A DNA stretch of 64,000 nt from Quisquiliibacterium transsilvanicum (GTDB taxonomy: Bacteria > Pseudomonadota > Gammaproteobacteria > Burkholderiales > Burkholderiaceae_E). The notes beneath the pieces were generated by a model, which was not told where the DNA came from, made no database searches, and saw nothing but the letters and a program-made list of their open reading frames with translations. The first letter of the stretch is position 1. Each line of letters begins with the position of its first letter. The translations under genes and the position numbers were made by a program. The stretch spans positions 186,001-250,000 of the forward strand of contig NZ_JACHGB010000005.1 in the NCBI RefSeq assembly GCF_014202215.1. The letters are read 5' to 3'. Below, piece after piece: positions 18,957 to 26,587 of the stretch.

Positions 18957-20585
18957 ATGACTGCATCGACCGCCACCGAAGACCGCTCCGACTTCACCCC
19001 GCTGCACGAGGTGCTTCGCGCCCATGCACGCAGCCAGCCGGACAAGCCCGCCTTCCTCTGGTACGGCGCACCGGTCAGCTACGCGGACATCGACCGCGCC
19101 AGCGACGCCTTCGCCGCGCGCCTGGCGCAACTGGGCGTGCGCAAGGGCGAGCCGGTGGCGCTGTACATGCAGAACTGCCCGCAGTACGTGATGGCGCACT
19201 ACGGCATCCAGAAGCTCGGCGCGGTGGTCTGCCCCTGCGGGCCGCTCTACAAGGAGCATGAGCTCGCCTACCAGCTGGGCGACCTCGGTGCCCGCGTGAT
19301 CGTCGCCGCCGACCACCTGATGCCCACGGTGGACAAGGTCCGCGCAACGACGAAGCTGGAGCAGGTCTTCGTCGTCCACTACGGCGATCTGCTGCCTGCC
19401 CGGCCCTCGATCGACCTGCCCGAGGAGCTCGCCGAACTCGCCGCCGCGCCGCGCACCACCCCGCCGGGCACCGAAGACTTCCTCGCAGCCACCCGCACCG
19501 GCGGCCAGGCCCCGCAGGTCGAAGTGGGCCCGGACGACATCGCGCTGATGACCTACACATCGGGCACCACCGGCCTGCCCAAGGGCGCGATGCTCAGCTA
19601 CGACAACGCGTACTTCAAGACCTCGCGTTCCGTGGGCGCCTACGACGTGCGCCCGGACGACGTGATGCTGGCGGTCGCGCCGATGTACCACATCGCCGGC
19701 ATGCTGATGGCAGTGAACATGAACGTCTACGCTGGCACCACCGCGGTGCTGATGTACCGATTCGACCCGGTCGCGGTGATGCAGGCGATCGACCGCCACC
19801 GCGTGAACTGGTGGTACAGCATCGCGCCGATGCTGGTGGCCTGCATGCAGCTGCCCGACGCGAAGACCTACGATCTCTCCAGCCTGCGCATCAACGCGGC
19901 CACCAGCTTCGGCATCACCTTCACCGAAGACCTGGCGCGGCAGTGGCAGGGCTTTGCGCCGAACTGCATCTCCTTCGAGGCCGCCTACGGCCTGTCCGAG
20001 ACGCACACCATGGACACCACGATGCCGCTGGATGCCATCCGCTGGGGCACCCAGGGCCGCGCCATCCCGGGCAACGAGATCCGCATCGTCGACCCGGACA
20101 GCGGCCGCGCGCTGCCGGCCGGCCAGCAGGGCGAGATCACGGTGCGCGGCCGCGGCAACTTCAAGGGCTACTGGAACAAGCCCGAGGCCACCGAGGCGAC
20201 GCTGCGCGACGGCTGGGTGCACACCGGCGACATGGGCCGGCTCGATGCCGACGGCTACCTGACCTTCATGGGCCGCTTCAAGGAGATGATCAAGGTCTCC
20301 GGCTACAGCGTATTCCCCGAGGAGGTGGAAGCCATCCTGATCCGCCACCCCGCGATCGCGCAGGCCGCCGCCATCGGCGTGGCCGACCCCGAGAAGGGCC
20401 AGGTGGTCAAGGCCTTCATCGTGCTGCGTCCCGGCTTCGCCGGCCAGATCAGCGAAGCCGAGGTGATCGCCTGGGCGCGCGAGAACATGGCGGTCTACAA
20501 GGCGCCGCGCCAGGTGATGTTCCGCGATTCGCTGCCGGCCACCGGCGCGGGCAAGATGCTGCGCCGCCTGCTCAAGGACGGCTGA
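18957..20585 (+). CDS. AMP-forming acyl-CoA synthetase / long-chain fatty-acid--CoA ligase family
   Basis: A 542-residue adenylating enzyme. ATP-binding motif YTSGTTGLPKGAM, A5 motif YGLSETHTMD, GWVHTGDMGRLDADGYLTFMGR (A7/A8) and the C-terminal lysine segment TGAGKMLRR are all present, so the enzyme looks complete. It would activate a carboxylic acid as acyl-AMP and transfer it to CoA. The substrate is not deducible; the length suits medium/long-chain or aromatic acids. It follows the asparaginase-like gene by 50 bp and is followed by a hairpin at 20619-20647. Confidence 0.9.
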   Translation: MTASTATEDRSDFTPLHEVLRAHARSQPDKPAFLWYGAPVSYADIDRASDAFAARLAQLGVRKGEPVALYMQNCPQYVMAHYGIQKLGAVVCPCGPLYKEHELAYQLGDLGARVIVAADHLMPTVDKVRATTKLEQVFVVHYGDLLPARPSIDLPEELAELAAAPRTTPPGTEDFLAATRTGGQAPQVEVGPDDIALMTYTSGTTGLPKGAMLSYDNAYFKTSRSVGAYDVRPDDVMLAVAPMYHIAGMLMAVNMNVYAGTTAVLMYRFDPVAVMQAIDRHRVNWWYSIAPMLVACMQLPDAKTYDLSSLRINAATSFGITFTEDLARQWQGFAPNCISFEAAYGLSETHTMDTTMPLDAIRWGTQGRAIPGNEIRIVDPDSGRALPAGQQGEITVRGRGNFKGYWNKPEATEATLRDGWVHTGDMGRLDADGYLTFMGRFKEMIKVSGYSVFPEEVEAILIRHPAIAQAAAIGVADPEKGQVVKAFIVLRPGFAGQISEAEVIAWARENMAVYKAPRQVMFRDSLPATGAGKMLRRLLKDG

Positions 20586-20618
20586 GCGCCGCGTCCCGCC
20601 AGGCGCGATCTCGAGCCC

Positions 20619-20647
20619 GCCTGCCGGCCGGCCACGCGCCGGCAGGC
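20619..20647 (+). terminator. 10-bp hairpin after the acyl-CoA ligase gene
   Basis: GCCTGCCGGC (20619-20628) pairs with GCCGGCAGGC (20638-20647) over a 9-nt loop, 33 nt after the stop codon. No T-run, as is common at this GC content. The rest of the 223-bp gap to 20808 shows no gene. Confidence 0.5.
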
Positions 20648-20808
20648 CTCCCGCCGGCGCCCCGCTCCGGAACTCGCCGTCAGGCGCCCCGTCTCCGCCC
20701 TCCGTCGCCGCCTTCACGCCGGCGTCATCGCAGCGGGAGCAGACTTCCTGGACCACCGCAGCCGGCCCACGCCGCGGCCGCAAGCTCCATGACGCGAGGT
20801 GCAGCGCT

Positions 20809-21582
20809 ATGAACCCCATCCAGTCAGGACCCGCAATCGACGGCCGGGACGCTCCCGGTGCCCAGCTGCCGACTGCCGCCGGCACGCCGCCCTCCGGCCG
20901 CCTGCTCATCGTGCCGGGCCTGCGCGACAGCGGCGCAGCGCACTGGCAGACCTGGCTGCAACTGCGCTTTCCGGGCGCGGTGCGCGTCTACCAGCGGCAC
21001 TGGTCCAGGCCCGACCTGGACGCCTGGGCCGCCCGGATCGGCGACACCATCGACGCCGCGGGCCCGGGCCCCTGGGTGGCCGCGGCGCACGGCTTCGGGT
21101 GCCTGGCGCTGATGCGTCACCTGCAGCTGCGCGCCTCGCCGGTGCGCTTCGCGATGCTGGTGGCGCCGAGCGACCCGGCCCGCTTCGGGGTCGCCGCCCG
21201 CCTGCCGGTCGGCGCGCCGCTGCTTCCCTCGACCCTGTTCGCCAGCGAGAACGACCCCGGAATGCCGATCGCCGAGGCCCGCGAATGGGCCCGCCGATGG
21301 GGCAGCTGGGTGGTCAACCTCGGACCGGCCGGCCATGTCGATGCGGACGCCGGTTACAGGCAGTTTCCAGAGGCGGCCGCGCTGGTCGAGCGGGTGCTGC
21401 GCGAGATGGACGATTCGCCCAGACACGTGCCTCCCGCAAGGCAGGCGGGCGACGCCAGCGCGCGGCCAGCGCCGCCTTCCGATGCGATGCCGGCGCCAGG
21501 CGTGAGCGCACCGGCGGCCGGGCGACCGGCGCCGTACGCCCTGCCGCGCCGGCTTGCCGGCATGCTCGGCTTCGCCCGCTGA
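20809..21582 (+). CDS. RBBP9/YdeN-type alpha/beta hydrolase-fold protein lacking the catalytic serine
   Basis: A 257-residue protein. After a Pro/Ala-rich 30-residue lead it follows the RBBP9/YdeN fold: RLLIVPGLRDSGAAHWQTWLQ, then WVAAAHGFGCLALMRHL, LFASENDPGMP (acid Asp149) and LGPAGHVDADAGY (His176). The nucleophile elbow, normally H-S-x-G, reads H94-G95-F96-G97. The serine is replaced by glycine (codon GGC at 21091-21093, one transition from AGC), so hydrolase activity is unlikely unless another residue serves. The C-terminal 45 residues are Pro/Ala-rich. A GAGGTG ribosome site precedes the ATG. Confidence 0.85.
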   Translation: MNPIQSGPAIDGRDAPGAQLPTAAGTPPSGRLLIVPGLRDSGAAHWQTWLQLRFPGAVRVYQRHWSRPDLDAWAARIGDTIDAAGPGPWVAAAHGFGCLALMRHLQLRASPVRFAMLVAPSDPARFGVAARLPVGAPLLPSTLFASENDPGMPIAEAREWARRWGSWVVNLGPAGHVDADAGYRQFPEAAALVERVLREMDDSPRHVPPARQAGDASARPAPPSDAMPAPGVSAPAAGRPAPYALPRRLAGMLGFAR

Positions 21583-21605
21583 ACCGACCGGCCGCGTGAA
21601 TCCGC

Positions 21606-22226
21606 TCAGGCCCGGGTGAACACCGCCATCTGGGTGGGCGCGCCAAGGGCCGGATCGAGGTCGCCGATACCGGACAGCTCCGCCTGCAGGCCGTGCTCAC
21701 CAGCCACCCGCCTGGCCCACTCTCCGAACCGCGCGCGGCCCCACTCGAAGCGATGATCCGGATGGCGAAAGCTGCCGGGCGGCATCCCGAGCCGCGCGTT
21801 GTAGTCCCGGTTCGGCGTCGTCACCACCACGGCGCGCGCACGAATCTGCCCGAACAGCGCGCGCTCCAGCGCACCGAGCCGACCCGGATCGACGTGCTCG
21901 ATCACCTCCACCATGGTGCACACGTCGAAACGCTCCGGGGCCCGCGCGTATTCGAACAGGCTCACCGGCTCCAGCGAGATCCTGGTCGACGTCCAGGGTG
22001 ACTCCAGGCCCAGTGCCGCCCGCGCTGCAAGGATTTTGTCCGGATCCGGATCGAGGCCGACGATGCGCGTCAGATCCGGCAGCTCGGCGAGGCGCACCAG
22101 CAGATCGCCATCGCCGCAGCCCGCATCGAGCACCGATCGCGCACCCGCCGCGCAGACCTGGTCGAGCACGGCCTGCATGCGCCTGGCCTGCAGGGAACGA
22201 TCGAACTCCTCGCCCGGATTGGCCAC
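21606..22226 (-). CDS. Hen1-like RNA 3'-terminal 2'-O-methyltransferase domain protein
   Basis: A 206-residue class I SAM-dependent methyltransferase. The SAM motif is SVLDAGCGDGDLLVRL. Distinctive is VEVIEHVDPGRLGALERALFG, then VVVTTPNRDYNARLG and FRHPDHRFEWGRARFGEW. The E-x-x-E-H plus downstream His are the metal ligands by which Hen1 enzymes methylate the 2'-OH of RNA 3' ends. Bacterial Hen1 is usually fused to a ligase-like domain and paired with Pnkp for RNA repair; here only the catalytic domain exists and no Pnkp is nearby. The GTG at 22226 (GGAGGG 9 nt upstream) is chosen. An in-frame TTG at 22364 would add an unconserved leader. Confidence 0.75.
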   Translation of the reverse strand: MANPGEEFDRSLQARRMQAVLDQVCAAGARSVLDAGCGDGDLLVRLAELPDLTRIVGLDPDPDKILAARAALGLESPWTSTRISLEPVSLFEYARAPERFDVCTMVEVIEHVDPGRLGALERALFGQIRARAVVVTTPNRDYNARLGMPPGSFRHPDHRFEWGRARFGEWARRVAGEHGLQAELSGIGDLDPALGAPTQMAVFTRA

Positions 22227-22228
22227 GA

Positions 22229-22345
22229 TCACCAGCCCTCCGGTCGCGTCAGCGGGCGCACGCCATGGTGCGCGTACCGCAGCGCCGATGCAGCCAGGTG
22301 AGCGACCCGCTCCAGCGCGACCGCACGCATCGTCAGCGAACCCAT
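22229..22345 (-). CDS. possible small upstream gene (38 aa) coupled to the Hen1-like gene
   Basis: Starting at an ATG at 22345 with a good GGGAAGGGA ribosome site about 5 nt upstream, this frame encodes MGSLTMRAVALERVAHLAAS and ends in RPLTRPEGW. Its TGA (22229-22231) lies 2 nt before the GTG of the methyltransferase, whose own ribosome site lies inside this small frame, an arrangement typical of translational coupling. No family resemblance is seen. It could be a leader peptide or simply a spurious frame. Confidence 0.35.
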   Translation of the reverse strand: MGSLTMRAVALERVAHLAASALRYAHHGVRPLTRPEGW

Positions 22346-22482
22346 CGATTCCCTTCCCGGACAAGACCTATCGGTCGACAAACCCGCTGCGCGCCGACTC
22401 GAGCGGAGGCTGGATGTTACGCGGCGTCGACACGCGGGGCGAGCGCGGGGCGCGCACGGGGCGAAGCGGCGGGCCGCGCTAA

Positions 22483-22518
22483 CATCGCGCTCATCGCGCT
22501 CATCGCGCTCATCGCGCA
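22483..22518. repeat. 9-bp tandem repeat CATCGCGCT (three perfect plus one degenerate copy)
   Basis: Located in the remainder of the gap between the divergent Hen1-like and rhodanese genes (22346-22551), which otherwise shows no gene. Copies at 22483, 22492, 22501 and 22510. Its position between two promoters could influence expression; no direct evidence. Confidence 0.8.
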
Positions 22519-22551
22519 ACATCGCCCAACATCCCCGCAGGCCCGAAGAAG

Positions 22552-24243
22552 ATGCTCCCCCACCGACCGAACCGACCCGCCCATTCCGCGGCCCCCGCTG
22601 CTGCGCGCCCGGCGCAGCGCGATTTCCAGTGGGTGCGCACAGCGCTGCTCGAGCGCCGCGAGATCGCGCTGCTCGACGTGCGCGAGGAGGCGCCCTTCGC
22701 CGAAGCGCACCCGCTGTTCGCCGCCAACCTGCCGCTGTCGCGCATCGAGCCCGAGGCCTGGGCGCGCATCCCGCGCCGGGACACGAGCATCGTCGTCTAT
22801 GACGACGGCGTGGGCCTCGCGCCGCGTGCTGCCCTGCGGCTGGCCGAGCTCGGCTACACCGACGTCGGCCTGCTCGAGGGCGGCCTGGCCGGCTGGCGCG
22901 ATGCCGGCGGCGAGCTGTTCCGCGACGTCAACGTGCCCAGCAAGGCCTTCGGCGAGCTGGTCGAATCGAAGCGGCACACGCCCTCGCTGAGCGCGCAGGA
23001 GGTCAAGGCCTTGCTCGATTCGAAGGCGGACGTCGTGGTGCTCGATGCGCGGCGCTTCGACGAGTACAACACGATGAGCATCCCCGGAGGCATCAGCGTG
23101 CCCGGCGCCGAGCTCGCGCTGCGCGTGCGCGCGCTCGCACCTGACCCGTCCACCCGCGTCATCGTCAACTGCGCCGGCCGCACGCGCAGCATCATCGGCA
23201 CGCAATCGCTGGTCAACTTCGGCATCCCGAACCCGGTAGCCGCGCTGCGCAACGGCACCATCGGTTGGACGCTCGCCGGCCAGTCGCTGGAGCACGGCCA
23301 GGCCCGGCGCTTCGACCCGGCCGCGGGCGCGCAGCGCGATGACGCCGCAGCACGCGCCCGCGCGGTGGCGGACCGCGCCGGCGTAGGCCGCGCCACGCGC
23401 GCCTCGCTAGACGCCTGGCGCCGCGACGCGGACCGCACCACCTGCCTGTTCGACGTGCGCACGCCCGAGGAATTCGCGGCCGGCCACCTGCCGGGCTCGG
23501 CCAGCGCTCCCGGCGGCCAGCTGGTGCAGGAGACCGACCACAGCGTGCCGGTGCGCGGCGCGCGCATCGTGCTGGTGGACGACGACGGCGTGCGCGCCCA
23601 CATGACCGCCTCCTGGCTGGCCCAGATGGGCTGGGAGGTGCACGTGCTCGACGGGCTGGCCGCCGGCGACTTCAGCGAAACGGGCAAGCCTGCCGCGGCG
23701 CTGCCGCCGTCCCCCGCCACCGCGACGGTGTCGCCCGCCCGCCTGGCCGAATGGCTCGGCCTCGCGGCGAGCAGCGGCGCCAGCGTTGATGGCACCGCGC
23801 CACCACCTCGTCAGGTCGTGATCCTCGACCTGGCCGCGAGCGCCACACACGTGAGAGCCCACCTGCCGGGCGCCTGGTTCGCGCTGCGCTCGCAGCTGCC
23901 CGAGGCGCTCGCAGCGATCCATTCAGCGCAGCCCGCGCCGGCCCGCTACGTGCTCGCCTCGCCCGACGGCGTGCTCGCCCGTTTCGCCGCCGCCGATCTC
24001 GCACGATTGGTGCCGCCGGAATCGATCCATGTCCTCGAAGGCGGAACCGACGCCTGGTCGGCCGCCGGCCTGCCGATGGAATCCGGCGAGCAGCGCCTGG
24101 CCTCGCCGCGGATCGACCGCTACCGGCGCCCCTACGAGGGCACCGACAATCCGGTCGAAGCGATGCAGGGCTACCTGGACTGGGAATTCGGCCTGGTCGA
24201 GCAGCTCGGGCGCGACGGCACGCACGGGTTCTTCGTGATCTGA
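22552..24243 (+). CDS. four-domain tandem rhodanese (sulfurtransferase-like), single active cysteine
   Basis: A 563-residue protein built of four rhodanese-like domains (about 25-125, 145-250, 285-375, 400-520). Only domain 2 has an active-site loop with cysteine: VIVNCAGRTRSIIG (Cys207). The equivalent loops in domains 1, 3 and 4 are VVYDDGVGLA, VLVDDDGVRAH and LASPDGVLARF, with no cysteine, so they are probably structural or inhibitory. Such tandem proteins move sulfane sulphur from cysteine catabolism or thiosulfate in the cytosol. The C-terminus (YRRPYEGTDNPVEAMQGYLDWE) is conserved in the family. ATG at 22552 follows GAAGAAG. It is convergent with norR. Confidence 0.88.
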   Translation: MLPHRPNRPAHSAAPAAARPAQRDFQWVRTALLERREIALLDVREEAPFAEAHPLFAANLPLSRIEPEAWARIPRRDTSIVVYDDGVGLAPRAALRLAELGYTDVGLLEGGLAGWRDAGGELFRDVNVPSKAFGELVESKRHTPSLSAQEVKALLDSKADVVVLDARRFDEYNTMSIPGGISVPGAELALRVRALAPDPSTRVIVNCAGRTRSIIGTQSLVNFGIPNPVAALRNGTIGWTLAGQSLEHGQARRFDPAAGAQRDDAAARARAVADRAGVGRATRASLDAWRRDADRTTCLFDVRTPEEFAAGHLPGSASAPGGQLVQETDHSVPVRGARIVLVDDDGVRAHMTASWLAQMGWEVHVLDGLAAGDFSETGKPAAALPPSPATATVSPARLAEWLGLAASSGASVDGTAPPPRQVVILDLAASATHVRAHLPGAWFALRSQLPEALAAIHSAQPAPARYVLASPDGVLARFAAADLARLVPPESIHVLEGGTDAWSAAGLPMESGEQRLASPRIDRYRRPYEGTDNPVEAMQGYLDWEFGLVEQLGRDGTHGFFVI

Positions 24244-24256
24244 GCGAGCGCAAGGT

Positions 24257-24278
24257 GGCCGGCGACCGATTGCCGGCC
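24257..24278. terminator. bidirectional hairpin between rhodanese and norR
   Basis: GGCCGGC (24257-24263) and GCCGGCC (24272-24278) form a 7-bp stem with an 8-nt loop in the 43-bp space between two convergent stop codons. Confidence 0.5.
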
Positions 24279-24286
24279 CTCGCCGG

Positions 24287-25909
24287 CTACTTCAGCCGAA
24301 GCCTGTGCGCGAGCTTATGCAGGTTGCTCGCATCCAGCCCCAGGCGGCGCGCCGCCTGCGCCCAGTTGCCCTCGCAGGCCTGCAGCGCGGCGCGGATGCG
24401 CTGGCGCTGCAGCGCATCCACCGCGTCGCGCAGCGGCAGGTCTTCCTGCGGCCCGCCGCCGTCGCCGCCCGCGGCCGTCCCGCTGCTGCCGACCGTTCCG
24501 CCACCGTCGGCGGGCTCGCCCGATGAGCCCCAGCGTCCTGCCGCAGGCCCGGCAAGGCCGCCGGACGACCCCCGGCTGACGCCGTCCAGGTCCAGCAGTT
24601 CCGGCGGCAGCGTCACGATGTCCGCGCGGTCCGCGCCCCGGCTCACCGCCTTCAGCGCCGCACGGCTGACCACGTGCTCCAGCTCGCGCACGTTGCCCGG
24701 CCAGGGGTAGCGCAGCAGCGCATCCTCCGCCTCGGGCGCCAGCCGCAGGCTGCGCAGGCCCAGGCGCGCGCGGTTCAGCTCGAGGAAGCGCCCGGCCAGC
24801 AGCAGCACGTCGTTGCCGCGCTCGCGCAGCGGCGGGATCGGTACCGGGTACACCGACAGCCGATGGTAGAGGTCGGCGCGGAAGCCGCCGTCGCGCACGC
24901 TCTCGCGCAGCTGCCGGTTGGTCGCGGCGATCACCCGCACGTTCACGCGCCGCGGCCGGTCCGCGCCCAGGCGCTGGATCTCGCCGTTCTGCAGCGCGCG
25001 CAGCAGCTTGGCCTGGATCGGCAGCGGCAGCTCGCCCACCTCGTCGAGGAACAGCGTGCCGCCGTCGGCCGCCTCGAAGCGCCCGGGCCGGTCGGCGCTC
25101 GCGCCCGAGAACGCGCCGCGCACGTGGCCGAAAAGCTCGCTCTCGGCGAGCGACTCCGGCAGCGCCGCGCAATTCACGTGCACCAGCGGCTTGTTGCGCC
25201 GGCGCGAGCGCCGGTGCAGCAGCCGCGCGAACAGCTCCTTGCCGACGCCGGTCTCGCCCAGCAGCAGCACCGGCAGCTCCGAGTCGGCCACCACTTCCAG
25301 CTCATGCAGCAGGCGCAACAAGGTCTCGCTCTGGCCGATGATCTCCAGTTCTTCCCCCTGCTCCTGCGGGGAACCGGGCCGCACCGTTCCGCCCGGCGCG
25401 CGCGACAGCCTCAGCGCATGGATTTCCTCCTCGAGCCGGCTCACCCGGATGGCCGCCTCGACCAGCACCGAGCAGCGCAGCAGCTCGGCCTGGGCCGCCT
25501 CGTCGAAGGTGCCGGTCTTCAGCGCATCCAGTGTCAGTGCCCCCCAGAGGCGGCCCTCGACGTAGAGGCTGGCGCCCATGCAGTCGTGCACCGGCAACGG
25601 CTCGCCCACGAGAGTGTCGAGCAGGCCGTCGTAGGGATCGGGCAGCGTGCTGTCGCGGTCGAAGCAGGTCACCTCGCGCCGCGACAGGATCGCCGCCAGG
25701 CGCGGATGCTGTCCCACGGCGAAGCGCCGGCCCAGGGCCTCGCGCACCAGCCCGTCGACCGCCACCGGCCGCAGGTGCTCCTCCTCCAGCCGCAGCAGCG
25801 CCACGGCGCCGCAGCGGAAGTGCCCGCGCAGCGTGGTCACCAGGCGCTGCAGGCGCACCGCCTGCGGCAGGTCGGCGACCAGGTCGGTCAGCAGCAGCGT
25901 TTCGATCAT
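24287..25909 (-). CDS. norR: NO-responsive sigma-54-dependent activator NorR
   Basis: A 540-residue three-domain enhancer-binding protein. The N-terminal GAF domain matches Nor[34 protein letters not shown] and VHDCMG, the acidic and Cys110 positions that in E. coli NorR hold the non-haem iron that binds NO. The central AAA+ domain has Walker A GETGVGKE (218-225) and Walker B GTLFLDE (284-290). The sigma-54-contacting loop reads GAFSGA (265-270) instead of the usual GAFTGA. A Gly/Ser-rich linker precedes a Fis-type HTH ([30 protein letters not shown]). The ATG at 25909 is directly preceded by the first of three NorR sites, suggesting autoregulation. Confidence 0.93.
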   Translation of the reverse strand: MIETLLLTDLVADLPQAVRLQRLVTTLRGHFRCGAVALLRLEEEHLRPVAVDGLVREALGRRFAVGQHPRLAAILSRREVTCFDRDSTLPDPYDGLLDTLVGEPLPVHDCMGASLYVEGRLWGALTLDALKTGTFDEAAQAELLRCSVLVEAAIRVSRLEEEIHALRLSRAPGGTVRPGSPQEQGEELEIIGQSETLLRLLHELEVVADSELPVLLLGETGVGKELFARLLHRRSRRRNKPLVHVNCAALPESLAESELFGHVRGAFSGASADRPGRFEAADGGTLFLDEVGELPLPIQAKLLRALQNGEIQRLGADRPRRVNVRVIAATNRQLRESVRDGGFRADLYHRLSVYPVPIPPLRERGNDVLLLAGRFLELNRARLGLRSLRLAPEAEDALLRYPWPGNVRELEHVVSRAALKAVSRGADRADIVTLPPELLDLDGVSRGSSGGLAGPAAGRWGSSGEPADGGGTVGSSGTAAGGDGGGPQEDLPLRDAVDALQRQRIRAALQACEGNWAQAARRLGLDASNLHKLAHRLRLK

Positions 25910-25967
25910 GGTCCTGATTACCCTTTTCGGGTCATCTTGACCCCAATATGCTGCGGTGCATTCTACC
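25910..25967. promoter_or_regulatory. three NorR enhancer sites GGT-N7-ACC
   Basis: Three exact matches to the GGT-(N7)-ACC element described for NorR of Ralstonia eutropha: 25910-25922 (N7 = CCTGATT), 25930-25942 (CATCTTG, within the palindrome GGGTCATCTTGACCC) and 25955-25967 (GCATTCT). Spacing is 20 and 25 bp. They lie between norR and the hemerythrin/norB operon, about 40-100 bp upstream of the -24/-12 promoter, a normal enhancer distance for a hexameric sigma-54 activator. Confidence 0.88.
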
Positions 25968-26008
25968 CTTCCCCCTCGCAAGTCATTGATTTTTCTATAC
26001 CGCAATGC

Positions 26009-26024
26009 TGGCCTGCAACATGCA
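26009..26024 (+). promoter_or_regulatory. sigma-54 (-24/-12) promoter of the hemerythrin-norB operon
   Basis: TGGCCTGCAACATGCA has GG at 26010-26011 and GC at 26022-26023, exactly 10 bp apart, with TGGC and TGCA context close to the consensus TGGCACG-N4-TTGCA. Transcription would start near 26035, shortly before the first gene. The presence of NorR and its sites upstream supports the assignment. Confidence 0.8.
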
Positions 26025-26062
26025 AGGGAAAACATGCCTCAACAAGCATGAACGGGATTCGA

Positions 26063-26587
26063 ATGACCCCCTCCGAACAGTCGGCAGCCGGCTGGCGCAA
26101 CGGTCCGCCGGCCGCCCTGATAGAGCACATCCTGTCCAGGTACCACGATCGCCACCGCGAGCAGCTCTCCGAACTGGTCCGCCTGGCGCGCACCGTGGAG
26201 CGCGTGCACGGCGACCGTGACGACTGCCCGCCCGGCCTGGCAGACCATCTCGCGGCCATGCAGCAGGAGCTCGAGAGCCATATGCAGAAGGAGGAGCAGG
26301 TGCTCTTCCCGCTGCTGGCGCGCGGCTTTCCGCCGCTGGCCCAGGGACCGATCGCCGTGATGCGCATGGAGCACGAACAGCACGGCGAGGCCCTGCGCGA
26401 GCTCGACGCCATCACCCGCGGCAATGCGCTCCCCGCGGACGCCTGCGGCACCTGGCGCGCGCTCCACGCGGGCATCGCCGAGTTCCGCGAAGACCTGCTC
26501 CAGCACATCGCACTTGAAAACGAGGTCCTGTTCAAGGGCCCCGACGACGACGAAGTACCCCAAGACCGGGAGGCCCATCGTGGGTAG
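26063..26587 (+). CDS. hemerythrin-like di-iron protein (NorA/YtfE C-terminal type)
   Basis: A 174-residue hemerythrin domain protein. Candidate di-iron ligands are His/Glu in LIEHILSRYHDRHREQL, LESHMQKEEQVLFPLL, VMRMEHEQHGEALREL and LLQHIALENEVLF. This matches the C-terminal domain of YtfE/RIC/NorA proteins, but the N-terminal ScdA domain with its Cys motif is absent. In R. eutropha NorA is co-transcribed with NorB and lowers the cytosolic free NO level; YtfE helps repair nitrosylated iron centres. Here it is first in a NorR-controlled operon and overlaps norB by 8 bp. The start is ambiguous: ATG 26063 or ATG 26048, neither with a strong ribosome site. Confidence 0.87.
   Translation: MTPSEQSAAGWRNGPPAALIEHILSRYHDRHREQLSELVRLARTVERVHGDRDDCPPGLADHLAAMQQELESHMQKEEQVLFPLLARGFPPLAQGPIAVMRMEHEQHGEALRELDAITRGNALPADACGTWRALHAGIAEFREDLLQHIALENEVLFKGPDDDEVPQDREAHRG

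Noticed and set aside
25981-26000. FNR-box-like TTGAT upstream of the hemerythrin gene
   Set aside because: The second half-site ATCAA is missing; NorR and sigma-54 elements explain the region better.
24674-26047. In-frame open extension upstream of the hemerythrin gene
   Set aside because: It runs antisense through norR and across the enhancer and promoter sites; no protein family is recognisable in it.
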